A stretch of 64,000 nt of DNA, taken from contig NZ_CP022464.2 in assembly GCF_002234575.2 (NCBI RefSeq), positions 2,480,001-2,544,000 of the forward strand. Reading direction: 5' to 3'. A program made the position numbers and the translations under genes. This DNA is from Enterocloster bolteae (GTDB taxonomy: Bacteria; Bacillota; Clostridia; Lachnospirales; Lachnospiraceae). Shown in pieces: positions 51,951 to 60,854 of the stretch (its first letter is position 1; the number at the start of each line of letters is the position of its first letter). Below the pieces are notes generated by a model that had not been told where the DNA came from, made no database searches, and saw only the letters and a program-made list of their open reading frames with translations.

Positions 51951-53837
51951 TTATATTTTATTCGGCATGTCCTGAAATATGACTGCTGATTTGGAGGGCT
52001 GGTGCGTCTTGGTGTCTTTATGCGGGACGGAACACGCTATTTCTTCTATTGATATACGAAATGAAATACATGTGCCCATTCCCTTTTTGCTGAGTATCTT
52101 AAGTCCGGCGCATTCCCCATAGCGCATGATGAGGCGGCTGTTTACGTTGGTAAGGCCGATATTCTCGCTGCCCGGATTGGCTATCTTTTCATACAGTTTT
52201 TGGATATCTGCTTTTTCCATGCCCACCCCGGAGTCAATGACAGAAAAAATCAGGTGTCCGCCCCTTCTCACAATGCGCAGCTTGATAAAGCCTGAGCCTT
52301 CCAGGGGCTTGATGCCGTGGTACAGGCTGTTTTCAATCAGAGGCTGGAGAATCAGGCGCATGATGGGGATGCTCTCCAGCTCCTTTTCGTATTCATAATA
52401 GAGGATGTATTTATCCTCATAGCGGTACCGCTGAATACTGTCGTATTTTTTCAGATAATCAATTTCATCCTTTAGGGTCACCATGGAATGAGGATTCTGG
52501 AGGGAATATTTAAGGATATCGGACAGTGCCTCAATCATCTGGTTTACCGCAGTGGGCTTATGTGTATATTCCATTGCCTTGAAATCCAGGGTCTGCAGGG
52601 TGTTGAACAGAAAATGGGGATTAATCTGCAGCTGAAGGGCTGTCATCTCTGCCAGCTTCTGTTCCTGCTCCTTCAGAGCCAGCTGGCTGCGAAGGAAGGT
52701 CTGGTTCAGAAAGAGCTGAACCAGGTTGTTAAGGATTATATCGTATTCATCTTTGATGAACGCGGGCTTTTTAGGGTTAAATACACCACGCTCCGCATCC
52801 GAGAACACTTCAACGAAATAATCAATCTGTTGAAAATTCTTTTTGGTAATGGTATAAGCAATCCACAGGGAGGTGGAAATCACTGCTGCCAGGACCATCA
52901 GAAACTGCAGCAGCAGGGTGTAAAGGGCCTGATAGTAGTTGGAGTGGCTGATGCAGGCTGCGATATAAGTCCCGCAGTCAGCCGGAATGATTCTCACATA
53001 GTATTTTCCACGGCTTAAGTCTACCCACCCGCGGTAGGCGTCGTCCGGTGACTGTTCCAAGCGGCTGACCAATAAATCCTTATCCTCCGGGGACAGCTGG
53101 GCGGTTTGGGCGCCTCCCTGGAGCAGGAAATTCCCGTCCTTATCCAGAATAAAGAAACGGTCCAGCTGGGAACTGGTATTGATAAGCTGTTTTAACTGTT
53201 CCTCATATATGTTTACCATAACCACGCCCTTAAACATGCTCAGCTTTTTAAAGTAGGTAAGGACAGGGACTGGCTGCGTGTAGGAGTACTGGTGCATTTC
53301 CCTGCGTTCCAGCCATTCGTCCTCATCAGAGTGGTCATAGGAATCCTTCCAGCTCAGGTCTGAAAACTGTGACAGCCGTGTAGTCCCTCCTGTGTCAGAG
53401 GTGAGAATGGAATCATACCCATCCAGGTAATAGTACACAGAGGCAATATAGGGGGCGTTGTTGGTCAGTGAATTAAAGTTGGAAAGGATGGTGTTGGTCA
53501 GAATCACGTCCAGATAGCCAATCTGCTTATGGGAGATAAATCCCCGCAGGGAGATGGACAGCCTGGGATTCCTGGCCAGGATATCGTACTGGGTGGCGGC
53601 GCTGTCCAGGACCAGGGAGTAGTTATCCCTTACGGCCTGGGCTGCTGTCTCGGCGTCCTCACGGATTTCACGCTGTTTACCCTGAAAGACAAAGGCCAGG
53701 AATACCAGGAATACGGTGAGGATGGGTATGGCTATGATGGCTGAATAATATAAAAAGCTTTTTATGAAATTGCGTTTTCTCATGGTTTTCAGTTCCTTCT
53801 TGGGGTGTTCCGGGTAGGGAAAGCCAGACCACATCAT
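51951..53837 (-). CDS. YesM-type sensor histidine kinase
   Basis: A 628-residue membrane sensor. A membrane helix (FLYYSAIIAIPILTVFLVFLAF) is followed by an extracytoplasmic domain of about 240 residues, a second helix (FLMVLAAVISTSLWIAYTI), a HAMP-like linker, then the His_kinase domain with LQLQINPHFLFNTLQTLDF (phospho-His) and an HATPase domain (ILQPLIENSLYHGI, VIDSGVGM, GLTNVNSRL). It senses sugars or a binding protein. The first ATG overlaps the regulator gene by 4 bases; the ATG at 53783, before MRKRNFIK and after AAGGA, may be the true start. Confidence 0.92.
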   Translation of the reverse strand: MMWSGFPYPEHPKKELKTMRKRNFIKSFLYYSAIIAIPILTVFLVFLAFVFQGKQREIREDAETAAQAVRDNYSLVLDSAATQYDILARNPRLSISLRGFISHKQIGYLDVILTNTILSNFNSLTNNAPYIASVYYYLDGYDSILTSDTGGTTRLSQFSDLSWKDSYDHSDEDEWLERREMHQYSYTQPVPVLTYFKKLSMFKGVVMVNIYEEQLKQLINTSSQLDRFFILDKDGNFLLQGGAQTAQLSPEDKDLLVSRLEQSPDDAYRGWVDLSRGKYYVRIIPADCGTYIAACISHSNYYQALYTLLLQFLMVLAAVISTSLWIAYTITKKNFQQIDYFVEVFSDAERGVFNPKKPAFIKDEYDIILNNLVQLFLNQTFLRSQLALKEQEQKLAEMTALQLQINPHFLFNTLQTLDFKAMEYTHKPTAVNQMIEALSDILKYSLQNPHSMVTLKDEIDYLKKYDSIQRYRYEDKYILYYEYEKELESIPIMRLILQPLIENSLYHGIKPLEGSGFIKLRIVRRGGHLIFSVIDSGVGMEKADIQKLYEKIANPGSENIGLTNVNSRLIMRYGECAGLKILSKKGMGTCISFRISIEEIACSVPHKDTKTHQPSKSAVIFQDMPNKI

Positions 53838-54586
53838 AGCTGCGGTTCAGGACGGCCGCCGCAATTGCGGTACTGGGTTGGCGTCATATTGAAATACTGG
53901 TGGAATGCCCGGGAAAAATTTTTGGGATTGTCATAGCCTACCCGGTAGGCAATCTCATATTGCTTGTAACCGATATCCCTCAGCATGCGGGCCGCATTTT
54001 CCATCCGGGTCTTTAACAGATAATCGGAGAAGCTGGTATCCGAGTGCTCCTTCATGATTTTGGACAGGTAATTAGGGCTTAAGGACACCAGCCTGGCAGC
54101 CTGTTCCAGGGTAGCGTCCTGGTAGCTGGTGTCCAGATAGTTTTTTACCGTACTGATAATTTTTTCATAGTAGCTCAGGCTTTCACAGACCTCCGGCATG
54201 TCCTGGCCCTGTTCACTGTCCAGCAGTTCCTTTACCCGGGTCAGGCAGTCTGCCAGGTCCTCATATTTTACTGGTTTTAACAGGTAATCAAAGACGCCGT
54301 TGCGCAGGGCTTTCCGCACATAATCAAAATCCTGGTAACCGCTGAAAAATATGATTTTTATTTTTTTACGGGACAGCAGGCGTTCCGACAGCTCCAGTCC
54401 GTCCATGAGAGGCATACGGATGTCGGAGAGAATCAGGTCTACCGGGCTTGACAGGGCAAAGTCATAGGCATCCCTGCCGTTGGAAAATGAGCCGGTAATC
54501 TCAAAACCCAGCTGGTTCCATGGAAAGAGATTGGCCAGTCCGCTCCGTATCTTGGCTTCGTCGTCTGCAATGATTACTTGGTACAT
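53834..54586 (-). CDS. YesN-type response regulator, AraC DNA-binding domain
   Basis: A 250-residue regulator. Receiver residues 1-120 have the acidic pair in VIIADDEAKIRSG, phospho-Asp in DLILSDIRMPLMDG and Lys in YLLKPVKYED. Residues about 150-245 are an AraC domain with two helix-turn-helices (LEQAARLVSLSPNYLSKIMK and YEIAYRVGYDNPKNFSRAF). The start chosen begins MYQVIIADDE; a longer frame upstream is not used. It should activate the divergent ABC sugar operon. Confidence 0.94.
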   Translation of the reverse strand: MYQVIIADDEAKIRSGLANLFPWNQLGFEITGSFSNGRDAYDFALSSPVDLILSDIRMPLMDGLELSERLLSRKKIKIIFFSGYQDFDYVRKALRNGVFDYLLKPVKYEDLADCLTRVKELLDSEQGQDMPEVCESLSYYEKIISTVKNYLDTSYQDATLEQAARLVSLSPNYLSKIMKEHSDTSFSDYLLKTRMENAARMLRDIGYKQYEIAYRVGYDNPKNFSRAFHQYFNMTPTQYRNCGGRPEPQL

Positions 54587-54705
54587 AGGTGGGCCCCTTT
54601 CTTGAAAAATACTGCCTTTATTATATATAAAAGAGAGAAAAAAATCATCTGAAAACTGGATCCGGGACAAAGGATTCCCAATAATGAATAAATATTGTAA
54701 AAAAT

Positions 54706-54790
54706 GATACTTTCTCCGGTATTTGATTAAGGAAAGATACCATTTTCGTAAGTATGGTTTCTTAACAAGACGGCAAAAGTACAGTACAAT
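54706..54790 (+). promoter_or_regulatory. Promoter and putative YesN sites of the ABC sugar operon
   Basis: TTAACA (54762) and TACAAT (54785) are 17 bases apart. Upstream, two direct repeats of the form GATAC-TTTTCCG-GTAT start at 54706 and 54736, 30 bp or about three turns apart, a spacing typical for AraC-type activators. Confidence 0.6.
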
Positions 54791-54822
54791 AGGGACAGTT
54801 GAAAAATGGGAGGTAATTAGTA

Positions 54823-56190
54823 ATGAGAAAAGCAAGACAAATAACAGGCCTTTTGATGGCTGGTATTATGGCTTCCGCCGTATTGGCCGGATGTACCAAT
54901 GAACCGGCTCCTTCATCCACATCCCAGGCTGAAGCCGGGAAGGACAGTGCAGCAGGCAGCGGCGCACCGGCCGCCTCAGGCGACCAGATTACGCTCCGCT
55001 TTATGTGGTGGGGCGGAGATGAGAGAAATGAGGCAACTCTGGCTGTCATCGACCAGTATCAGAAGCTGCATCCTGAGGTACGGATTGAGGCGGAAATGAA
55101 TTCTGACCAGGGATATATTGACAAGGTATCCACCATGCTGGCCAACGGCACGGCTCCGGACATCCTTCAGCAGAACGTGGACTCTCTGCCTGACTTTGTG
55201 TCCAGAGGAGACTTTTTTGTAGATTTCTACGAGTACAAGGATACGTTTGACACCTCCGGCTTTGACGAGACATTCATCAGCCAGTTCGGCACCTTTGACG
55301 GAAAGCTTCTGGCCCTGCCTACCGGTATGTCATGTCTGGCAACCGTGGCCAATAGAAATGCGGCTGAAACCTGCGGCGTGGACCTGACAAAGCAGATCAC
55401 ATGGGATTCCATGCTGGAGGACGGAAAGAAGCTTCACGCGGAGAATCCGGATTATTATTACCTGAATACTGACACCAAGATACTCTGCGAGTATGTGCTC
55501 AGGCCGTATCTGCGTCAGATGACAGGAGAATCCTTTATTATTGACAGTGAAAAGAAGATGAGCTTTACCAGGGAACAGCTGGTAGAAGTGCTTACATATA
55601 TCAAGGACTGCTATGACGGAGGCGTCTTTGAACCGGCGGAGGACAGCGCCACCTTTAAGGGACAGATTCACACCAATCCAAAGTGGATGGATGGAAAATT
55701 TGTATTTGCCTACGGCCCTTCCTCCAGCATCAACCTGCTGATGGACGCTGTTCCGGAAGCAGAGTGTACCGTTGTACAGATGCCGATGGCAGAAGACAGG
55801 GTCAATGACGGTTTCTTTGCGGATACCCCACAGTATATGACAGTAAATAAGAACTCTGAACATGTGGAGGAAGCAGTGGATTTCCTGAACTATTTCTACA
55901 ACAATGCAGAGGCCCAGGAGACGCTTAAGGACGTACGATCCATTCCTCCCACATCCACGGCAAGACAGCTGTGTGCGGATAAGGGACTCTTAAACCAGAC
56001 CGTGGTGGATGCAGTGGATTTGGCAGCAGGGCTTAACGGCAAGAGTGATAAGGGATATACCACCAGCGCAGAGGTTTATGCAATTCAGGAAGACATGATA
56101 GAGAGTATTGCCTATGGACAGAGCACTCCTGAAGAGGCGGCCGACAATGCCATTGAACTGATTAATGACTATCTGAGCGGCCTGAACTAA
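54823..56190 (+). CDS. ABC transporter sugar-binding lipoprotein (family 1)
   Basis: A 455-residue extracytoplasmic binding protein. The signal peptide ends in the lipobox VLAGC at about residue 24, followed by a Ser/Ala-rich tether. ITLRFMWWGGDERNEATLAVIDQYQKLHPEV split at about residue 50 is the usual family 1 opening, and SMLEDGKKLH, FVFAYGPSSSINLL and VNKNSEHVEEAVDFLNYFY are further family features. It should bind oligosaccharides released from hemicellulose. The ribosome site is GGGAGG; divergent from the YesMN genes. Confidence 0.93.
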   Translation: MRKARQITGLLMAGIMASAVLAGCTNEPAPSSTSQAEAGKDSAAGSGAPAASGDQITLRFMWWGGDERNEATLAVIDQYQKLHPEVRIEAEMNSDQGYIDKVSTMLANGTAPDILQQNVDSLPDFVSRGDFFVDFYEYKDTFDTSGFDETFISQFGTFDGKLLALPTGMSCLATVANRNAAETCGVDLTKQITWDSMLEDGKKLHAENPDYYYLNTDTKILCEYVLRPYLRQMTGESFIIDSEKKMSFTREQLVEVLTYIKDCYDGGVFEPAEDSATFKGQIHTNPKWMDGKFVFAYGPSSSINLLMDAVPEAECTVVQMPMAEDRVNDGFFADTPQYMTVNKNSEHVEEAVDFLNYFYNNAEAQETLKDVRSIPPTSTARQLCADKGLLNQTVVDAVDLAAGLNGKSDKGYTTSAEVYAIQEDMIESIAYGQSTPEEAADNAIELINDYLSGLN

Positions 56191-56240
56191 AAGGCTTCTC
56201 AGCAAACAGGCTCCAAAACAAACATAAAAGAGATTAGCAG

Positions 56241-56268
56241 GCGGCCCGGACATCCTTTCCCGGGCCGC
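56241..56268 (+). other. Intercistronic hairpin after the binding-protein gene
   Basis: GCGGCCCGG pairs perfectly with CCGGGCCGC around a 10-base loop, without a strong T-run. It likely stabilises the upstream mRNA part, giving more binding protein than permease. Confidence 0.75.
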
Positions 56269-56290
56269 TTGGAGGATAGGAGGAAATAGG

Positions 56291-57190
56291 ATGGAAAAGG
56301 CAAAGCCAAGGCACGGCGGCTGGACCAAACGCAACAGGATTGGATTCATGTATGTGTGTATCTGGATATTCGGTTTTCTGGTGTTCCAGCTGTACCCCTT
56401 TATCAGTTCGCTGCTGTATTCATTTACAAACTATGATATATTCCATGCGCCGGAATTTGTGGGCCTTGATAATTATGTGAGGCTGTTTACAAAGGACAGG
56501 GAATTTTGGAATTCAATGGCAGTTACACTGAAGTATACCTTCATCACAGTGCCGGGCAAGGTGGTGCTGGCCCTTATTATTGCTGTGATTCTGAACCGGA
56601 ACCTGAAAGGAATCAACTTTATACGAACCGTATACTACATACCGTCCCTGCTCAGCGGCTCTGTTGCAGTGGCAATCCTGTGGAAGGTACTGTTTATGAA
56701 TGATGGTTTCATCAACAGTCTTCTGGGTCTGGTCCACATCGGCCCGGTCAAATGGCTGGGAACCCCGGATATGGCAGTAATCACCATCTGTATGTTGGAA
56801 ATATGGCAGTTCGGTTCCTCCATGGTGCTGTTTTTATCCGCCCTTAAGCAGGTGCCCCAGTCCCTGTATGAAGCGGCCAGGATTGACGGGGCATCAAAAC
56901 CCAGGATGTTTTTCAAGATAACACTGCCCATGATTACATCCATTGCGTTTTTCAACATCATTATGCAGCTTATCACAGCCCTTCAAAACTTTACATCCGC
57001 ATTTGTGGTAACGAACGGCGGTCCCAATAAGGCTACCTATGTGCTGGGTATGAAGCTGTATACGGATGCATTTAAATACTTTAAGATGGGATATGCCTGC
57101 GCTACCTCATGGATTCTGTTCATGGTTATCCTGGTCATGACCATTATCCTGTTTGTGACCTCGAAGAAATGGGTTTATTACGATAATTAG
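56291..57190 (+). CDS. ABC sugar transporter permease (MalF/UgpA type)
   Basis: A 299-residue membrane protein with six main helices. The EAA loop is LYEAARIDGASKPRMFFKIT at about residue 193, the contact site for the ATPase. It pairs with the next gene. No ATPase gene lies in the operon; a shared MsmX-like ATPase elsewhere is expected, as is usual for such importers in Firmicutes. Confidence 0.94.
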   Translation: MEKAKPRHGGWTKRNRIGFMYVCIWIFGFLVFQLYPFISSLLYSFTNYDIFHAPEFVGLDNYVRLFTKDREFWNSMAVTLKYTFITVPGKVVLALIIAVILNRNLKGINFIRTVYYIPSLLSGSVAVAILWKVLFMNDGFINSLLGLVHIGPVKWLGTPDMAVITICMLEIWQFGSSMVLFLSALKQVPQSLYEAARIDGASKPRMFFKITLPMITSIAFFNIIMQLITALQNFTSAFVVTNGGPNKATYVLGMKLYTDAFKYFKMGYACATSWILFMVILVMTIILFVTSKKWVYYDN

Positions 57191-57199
57191 GAGGACGGC

Positions 57200-58039
57200 A
57201 TGAAAGAGAAAAAGATTAAAAACGGTATTACCTATGTTATTCTCGGAATCGTGGGTGTGGTGATGCTGTTTCCTGTCATATGGATGTTCTTTGCCTGCTT
57301 TAAAACCAATAACGAGATATTCGGCAGCCTGAGCCTTCTTCCCCAGGGATGGAGCCCTGAGGCATTCATCAAGGGATGGAAGACCACGGGAACCTACACA
57401 TATGCCCAGTATTTCATAAACACCTTTGCGCTGGTGGTTCCCACCACGCTGCTTACCCTGGTGTCCTGCTCCATCGTGGCTTACGGTTTTGCCAGGTTTG
57501 ATTTCCCCGGCAACCAGTTTCTTTTTATGGTGCTAATAGCCACGCTGATGCTTCCCAATGCCATCATCATCATCCCCAGATACGCGCTGTTCAACAAGCT
57601 GGGCTGGCTGGACTCCTATATGACCTTTTACGCGCCGGCTGCCGTGGGATGCTACCCCTTCTTTGTGTTCATGATGGTGCAGTTCTTAAGGGGACTTCCA
57701 AGGGATTTGGATGAATCAGCCTGCATTGACGGCTGCGGCCCGTTCCAGTGTTTTATACAGATTCTGCTGCCCTTACTTAAGCCGGCTCTGTTTTCCGCGG
57801 GCCTGTTCCAGTTTTTATGGACCTGGAATGACTTTTTCAACACCAACATTTACATTAACACGGTTTCAAAATTCCCGCTGTCGCTGGCCCTCAGGGTGAG
57901 TATTGACGTGACATCCAATATACAGTGGAACCAGGTTATGTCCATGGCGCTGGTGTCCGTGATTCCGCTGATTCTGCTGTTCTTTGCAGCCCAGAAATAT
58001 TTTGTGGAGGGCATTGCAACTTCCGGCCTGAAGGGATGA
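57200..58039 (+). CDS. ABC sugar transporter permease (MalG/UgpE type)
   Basis: A 279-residue membrane protein with six helices. The EAA loop reads LDESACIDGCGPFQCFIQIL at about residue 171, and the C-terminal QKYFVEGIATSGLKG ending is characteristic of the MalG type. It follows the first permease after 9 bases with AGGAGG. Confidence 0.94.
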   Translation: MKEKKIKNGITYVILGIVGVVMLFPVIWMFFACFKTNNEIFGSLSLLPQGWSPEAFIKGWKTTGTYTYAQYFINTFALVVPTTLLTLVSCSIVAYGFARFDFPGNQFLFMVLIATLMLPNAIIIIPRYALFNKLGWLDSYMTFYAPAAVGCYPFFVFMMVQFLRGLPRDLDESACIDGCGPFQCFIQILLPLLKPALFSAGLFQFLWTWNDFFNTNIYINTVSKFPLSLALRVSIDVTSNIQWNQVMSMALVSVIPLILLFFAAQKYFVEGIATSGLKG

Positions 58040-58085
58040 TTGGGTGAAGGTGTAATAACATGTATTGAGGGGAGACGAGGGGAAC

Positions 58086-59120
58086 ATGGAATTTGGCAGC
58101 ACCATACTCCACAATGTGGAAAGCCTGATTCGGGATGAAGAGGCAGGAGATTACCTGCTCTGCCGGGTGCCGGAACCCACCAGGCTGGGGCTTAATATGA
58201 AAGCGCAGAAAAATATACTTTTTGCCAGCAACAGTGAGATCCGGTTCGTGATGAAGGGAGACAGTGCCGTCTTGGGACTCAGGCGTATGCCGGCTAAAGG
58301 CGACATCCGTTCCCAGGGGGTTCTGGAGGTGTTTCAGGGGGATTACCAGGGAAGCTACGAAATAAGCCCCTGGTCCGTAACGGCAGACAGAACTGAAATT
58401 ACAATCCGCAGGCAGGACTGGTCTGCCATCCAAAGGTTTGCCGGTAACGGTTATTCCTTTCATCCTTCAGTGACCAGAATTCTGCTTCCTTATGACTGGG
58501 GATGTTGTCTCGGGAACATAAAGGGGGATATCCGTCCTCCAAAGAAACAGGAGATGCCCGGAAAGCGCCTGCTGGTTTACGGTTCTTCCATTACCCACGG
58601 TGGGAACGCGTCGGTGCCCTCCGGTACATACGCGTTCAGACTGGCCCGGAAATTGGGATATGATTTGATTAATCTGGGGTGTGCGGGAAGCTGCCAAATG
58701 GATGAGGCCATGGCCTCATATATAGGGTCCAGGGACGACTGGGACATGGCGCTTTTTGAGCTGGGGATCAATGTGATCGAAACATGGGATGGGGACCGGC
58801 TCTATGGCAAAGCCCTTGCATTCCTGGCCGCTGTGCTGGAAGCCAGGCCGGATAAACAGGTATTTGTGACAGACATGTATTATAACCGCTATGATTTTGA
58901 AGGGGACAAAAGGGCGGCACGGTTTCGCGGCGCCATACAGCGCTGCGCGGCAGTTCTTTCCGGGCAGTATGGGGGCAGGCTTCATTATATAAACGGGCTT
59001 GAGGCCATGGATACTCCCCAGGGGCTGTCGTCGGACGGCCTACATCCATCGGACCTGGGGCATGGGATGATAGCAGAAAGGCTGGCCGGATATATGGCAG
59101 AAAAAAAGGAGGTTAATTGA
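58086..59120 (+). CDS. SGNH/GDSL-family hydrolase, probable carbohydrate esterase
   Basis: A 344-residue protein in two parts. Residues 1-150 look like a beta-rich domain. Residues about 155-344 are an SGNH hydrolase: Ser in VYGSSITHGG (about residue 166), Gly in GCAGSCQM, ELGINVIE in place of block III, and the Asp/His pair in SDGLHPSDLGH. There is no signal peptide, so it acts in the cytoplasm on imported oligosaccharides, possibly removing acetyl groups. The start used follows GAGGGG; a TTG seven codons earlier is in frame. GH43 follows after 4 bases. Confidence 0.85.
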   Translation: MEFGSTILHNVESLIRDEEAGDYLLCRVPEPTRLGLNMKAQKNILFASNSEIRFVMKGDSAVLGLRRMPAKGDIRSQGVLEVFQGDYQGSYEISPWSVTADRTEITIRRQDWSAIQRFAGNGYSFHPSVTRILLPYDWGCCLGNIKGDIRPPKKQEMPGKRLLVYGSSITHGGNASVPSGTYAFRLARKLGYDLINLGCAGSCQMDEAMASYIGSRDDWDMALFELGINVIETWDGDRLYGKALAFLAAVLEARPDKQVFVTDMYYNRYDFEGDKRAARFRGAIQRCAAVLSGQYGGRLHYINGLEAMDTPQGLSSDGLHPSDLGHGMIAERLAGYMAEKKEVN

Positions 59121-59124
59121 AAAT

Positions 59125-60774
59125 ATGAGAACGTACAAAAACCCGATTCTGTATGCGGATTATTCCGACCCGGATGTGGTGCGGGTGGGGGAGGATTATT
59201 ATATGGTATCCTCCTCTTTTACCTATATTCCGGGGGTTCCGCTTTTACATTCCAGAGATCTGGTTCACTGGGAGCTGATTAACCACTGCGTGAAGAAGCT
59301 CCCCTTTGAGAAATACGCCCTTCCATGCCACGGTTCCGGCACATGGGCCCCATCCATCCGCTATCATGAGGGAACGTTCTTTGTGTTTATCCCTCTGGTG
59401 GACGAGGGAATCCTGGTGGCCAGATCCAAGGATCCCTACGGGGAATTTGAATGGAATATGCTGTGTGAATCAAAGGGATGGATTGACCCCTGCCCTTTCT
59501 GGGATGATGACGGCAGGGCTTACATGGTTTTTGCCTATGCAAAGAGCCGCTCCGGTATAAAACACCGGCTGTCGCTGGTGGAAATAGATCCCCAGTGCCG
59601 CTCCCTGCTGACAGAGCCCAGGCTTATATTTGACGGTGAACAGATTGCGCCCACATCAGAAGGCCCCAAGATGTACAAAAGGAATGGGTATTACTACATT
59701 CTGATGCCCTCAGGAGGCGTGGAGACCGGATGGCAGTCCTGCCTCAGATCCAGGTCTGTCTATGGGCCCTACGACTATAGGGTGGTGATGCACCAGGGGA
59801 ATTCCCGGGTAAACGGCCCCCACCAGGGAGGATGGGTAACTTCGCCCGATGGAAGGGACTGGTTCGTCCATTTCCAGGATGTGGTGGAGCTGGGGAGAAT
59901 CATCCACCTGCAGCCCATGTGTTTTCTGGATGACTGGCCGTTCATTGGCCAGGACCAGAATGGGGACGGTATTGGAGAGCCGGTTAGGGAGTGGTCCGTT
60001 CCGGCAGGAGAACGTACTACGGGAGAACGTGCTACGGGAGAACGTGCTACGGGAGAACATACTACAGGAGAACGTACTACGGGAAAACATACTGCGGGAG
60101 ATCATACAGAGGGAGAACGTGCGGCGCGAGAAGACCCCGCAGGAGATGTGCCGGAATATGCCATCCGCCAGTCTGATGATTTTGAGGAAAAGACACTGGG
60201 ACTACAGTGGCAGTGGCAGGCCAATCCCGATGCGGGATTTTATTCCCTGAGGGAAAATCCGGGACACCTGCGGCTGTATTGCTACCGGAATCCGGGCAGG
60301 GAAAACCTGCTCTGGTATGCGCCCAATGTGCTGACCCAGATTCCGCAGAAACAGAAGCTGTCCATGACCGTGAAGCTGTCTCTTTCCGGAAGGGAGGACG
60401 GTGATTTTGGAGGAATCGGCATGGTGGGCCATGATTACGGATATGCAGGCCTGTACCGCATGGGAAAGGGAATCCAGATAAGATGTTACCGGGGAACGGT
60501 CACACAACCCATGTTTGAGGGGGAAGCCGGTGAGAAGCTGGTCTTTTCACAGGAAGCAGATAGAGAACAGGCCTGGTTCAGACTGGTGCTGGAGGAAGAT
60601 AAGACATATGGTTTTTCCTATTCGTTTGACGGCAGGAACTTTACCCGGATAGAATATTCATTTCCCCTGAAACGTGCCACATGGACCGGTGCAAAACTCT
60701 GCCTGTGGTCCTGCTCACGGGAAAACCGGGAGTCTGATGGGTATTGCGATTATGAGTATGTGGAAATAAAATAA
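59125..60774 (+). CDS. GH43-family glycoside hydrolase with inserted pentapeptide repeat
   Basis: A 549-residue intracellular enzyme, probably beta-xylosidase or alpha-arabinofuranosidase. The five-blade propeller spans residues 1-290: catalytic base Asp in ILYADYSDPDVV, modulator Asp in WIDPCPFWDDDG, acid Glu in PTSEGPKMYKRNGYYYI. Residues 295-334 are eight GERTT-like pentapeptides, after which DDFEEKTLGLQWQWQANP opens a C-terminal sandwich domain of about 190 residues, typical of GH43 xylosidases. It has no signal peptide and ends the ABC operon. Confidence 0.92.
   Translation: MRTYKNPILYADYSDPDVVRVGEDYYMVSSSFTYIPGVPLLHSRDLVHWELINHCVKKLPFEKYALPCHGSGTWAPSIRYHEGTFFVFIPLVDEGILVARSKDPYGEFEWNMLCESKGWIDPCPFWDDDGRAYMVFAYAKSRSGIKHRLSLVEIDPQCRSLLTEPRLIFDGEQIAPTSEGPKMYKRNGYYYILMPSGGVETGWQSCLRSRSVYGPYDYRVVMHQGNSRVNGPHQGGWVTSPDGRDWFVHFQDVVELGRIIHLQPMCFLDDWPFIGQDQNGDGIGEPVREWSVPAGERTTGERATGERATGEHTTGERTTGKHTAGDHTEGERAAREDPAGDVPEYAIRQSDDFEEKTLGLQWQWQANPDAGFYSLRENPGHLRLYCYRNPGRENLLWYAPNVLTQIPQKQKLSMTVKLSLSGREDGDFGGIGMVGHDYGYAGLYRMGKGIQIRCYRGTVTQPMFEGEAGEKLVFSQEADREQAWFRLVLEEDKTYGFSYSFDGRNFTRIEYSFPLKRATWTGAKLCLWSCSRENRESDGYCDYEYVEIK
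60007..60126 (+). repeat. 15-bp coding tandem repeat, eight copies
   Basis: Units such as GGAGAACGTACTACG, in frame, encode GERTT, GERAT, GEHTT and variants between the two GH43 domains. Copies 2 and 3 are identical; the last three have drifted. Confidence 0.93.
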
Positions 60775-60775
60775 A

Positions 60776-60812
60776 AACCAGGGCTGTCCGCGTTAGACAG
60801 CCCTGGTTCAGT
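60776..60812. terminator. Bidirectional terminator between GH43 and coaX
   Basis: AACCAGGGCTGTC pairs perfectly with GACAGCCCTGGTT around a 7-base loop; the minus strand continues into TTTTATTTTA. It serves two convergent genes. Confidence 0.85.
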
Positions 60813-60854
60813 TCGCCCGCCAAGGGAGGGCGCTGACGGGTGCCGGAATCTGTT

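Noticed and set aside
60007..60126. Possible CRISPR-like repeat array
   Set aside because: Units of 15 bp are contiguous, in frame and without spacers, so this is a coding tandem repeat. The same applies to the 18-bp array at 43823 and the non-coding 17-bp array at 1675.
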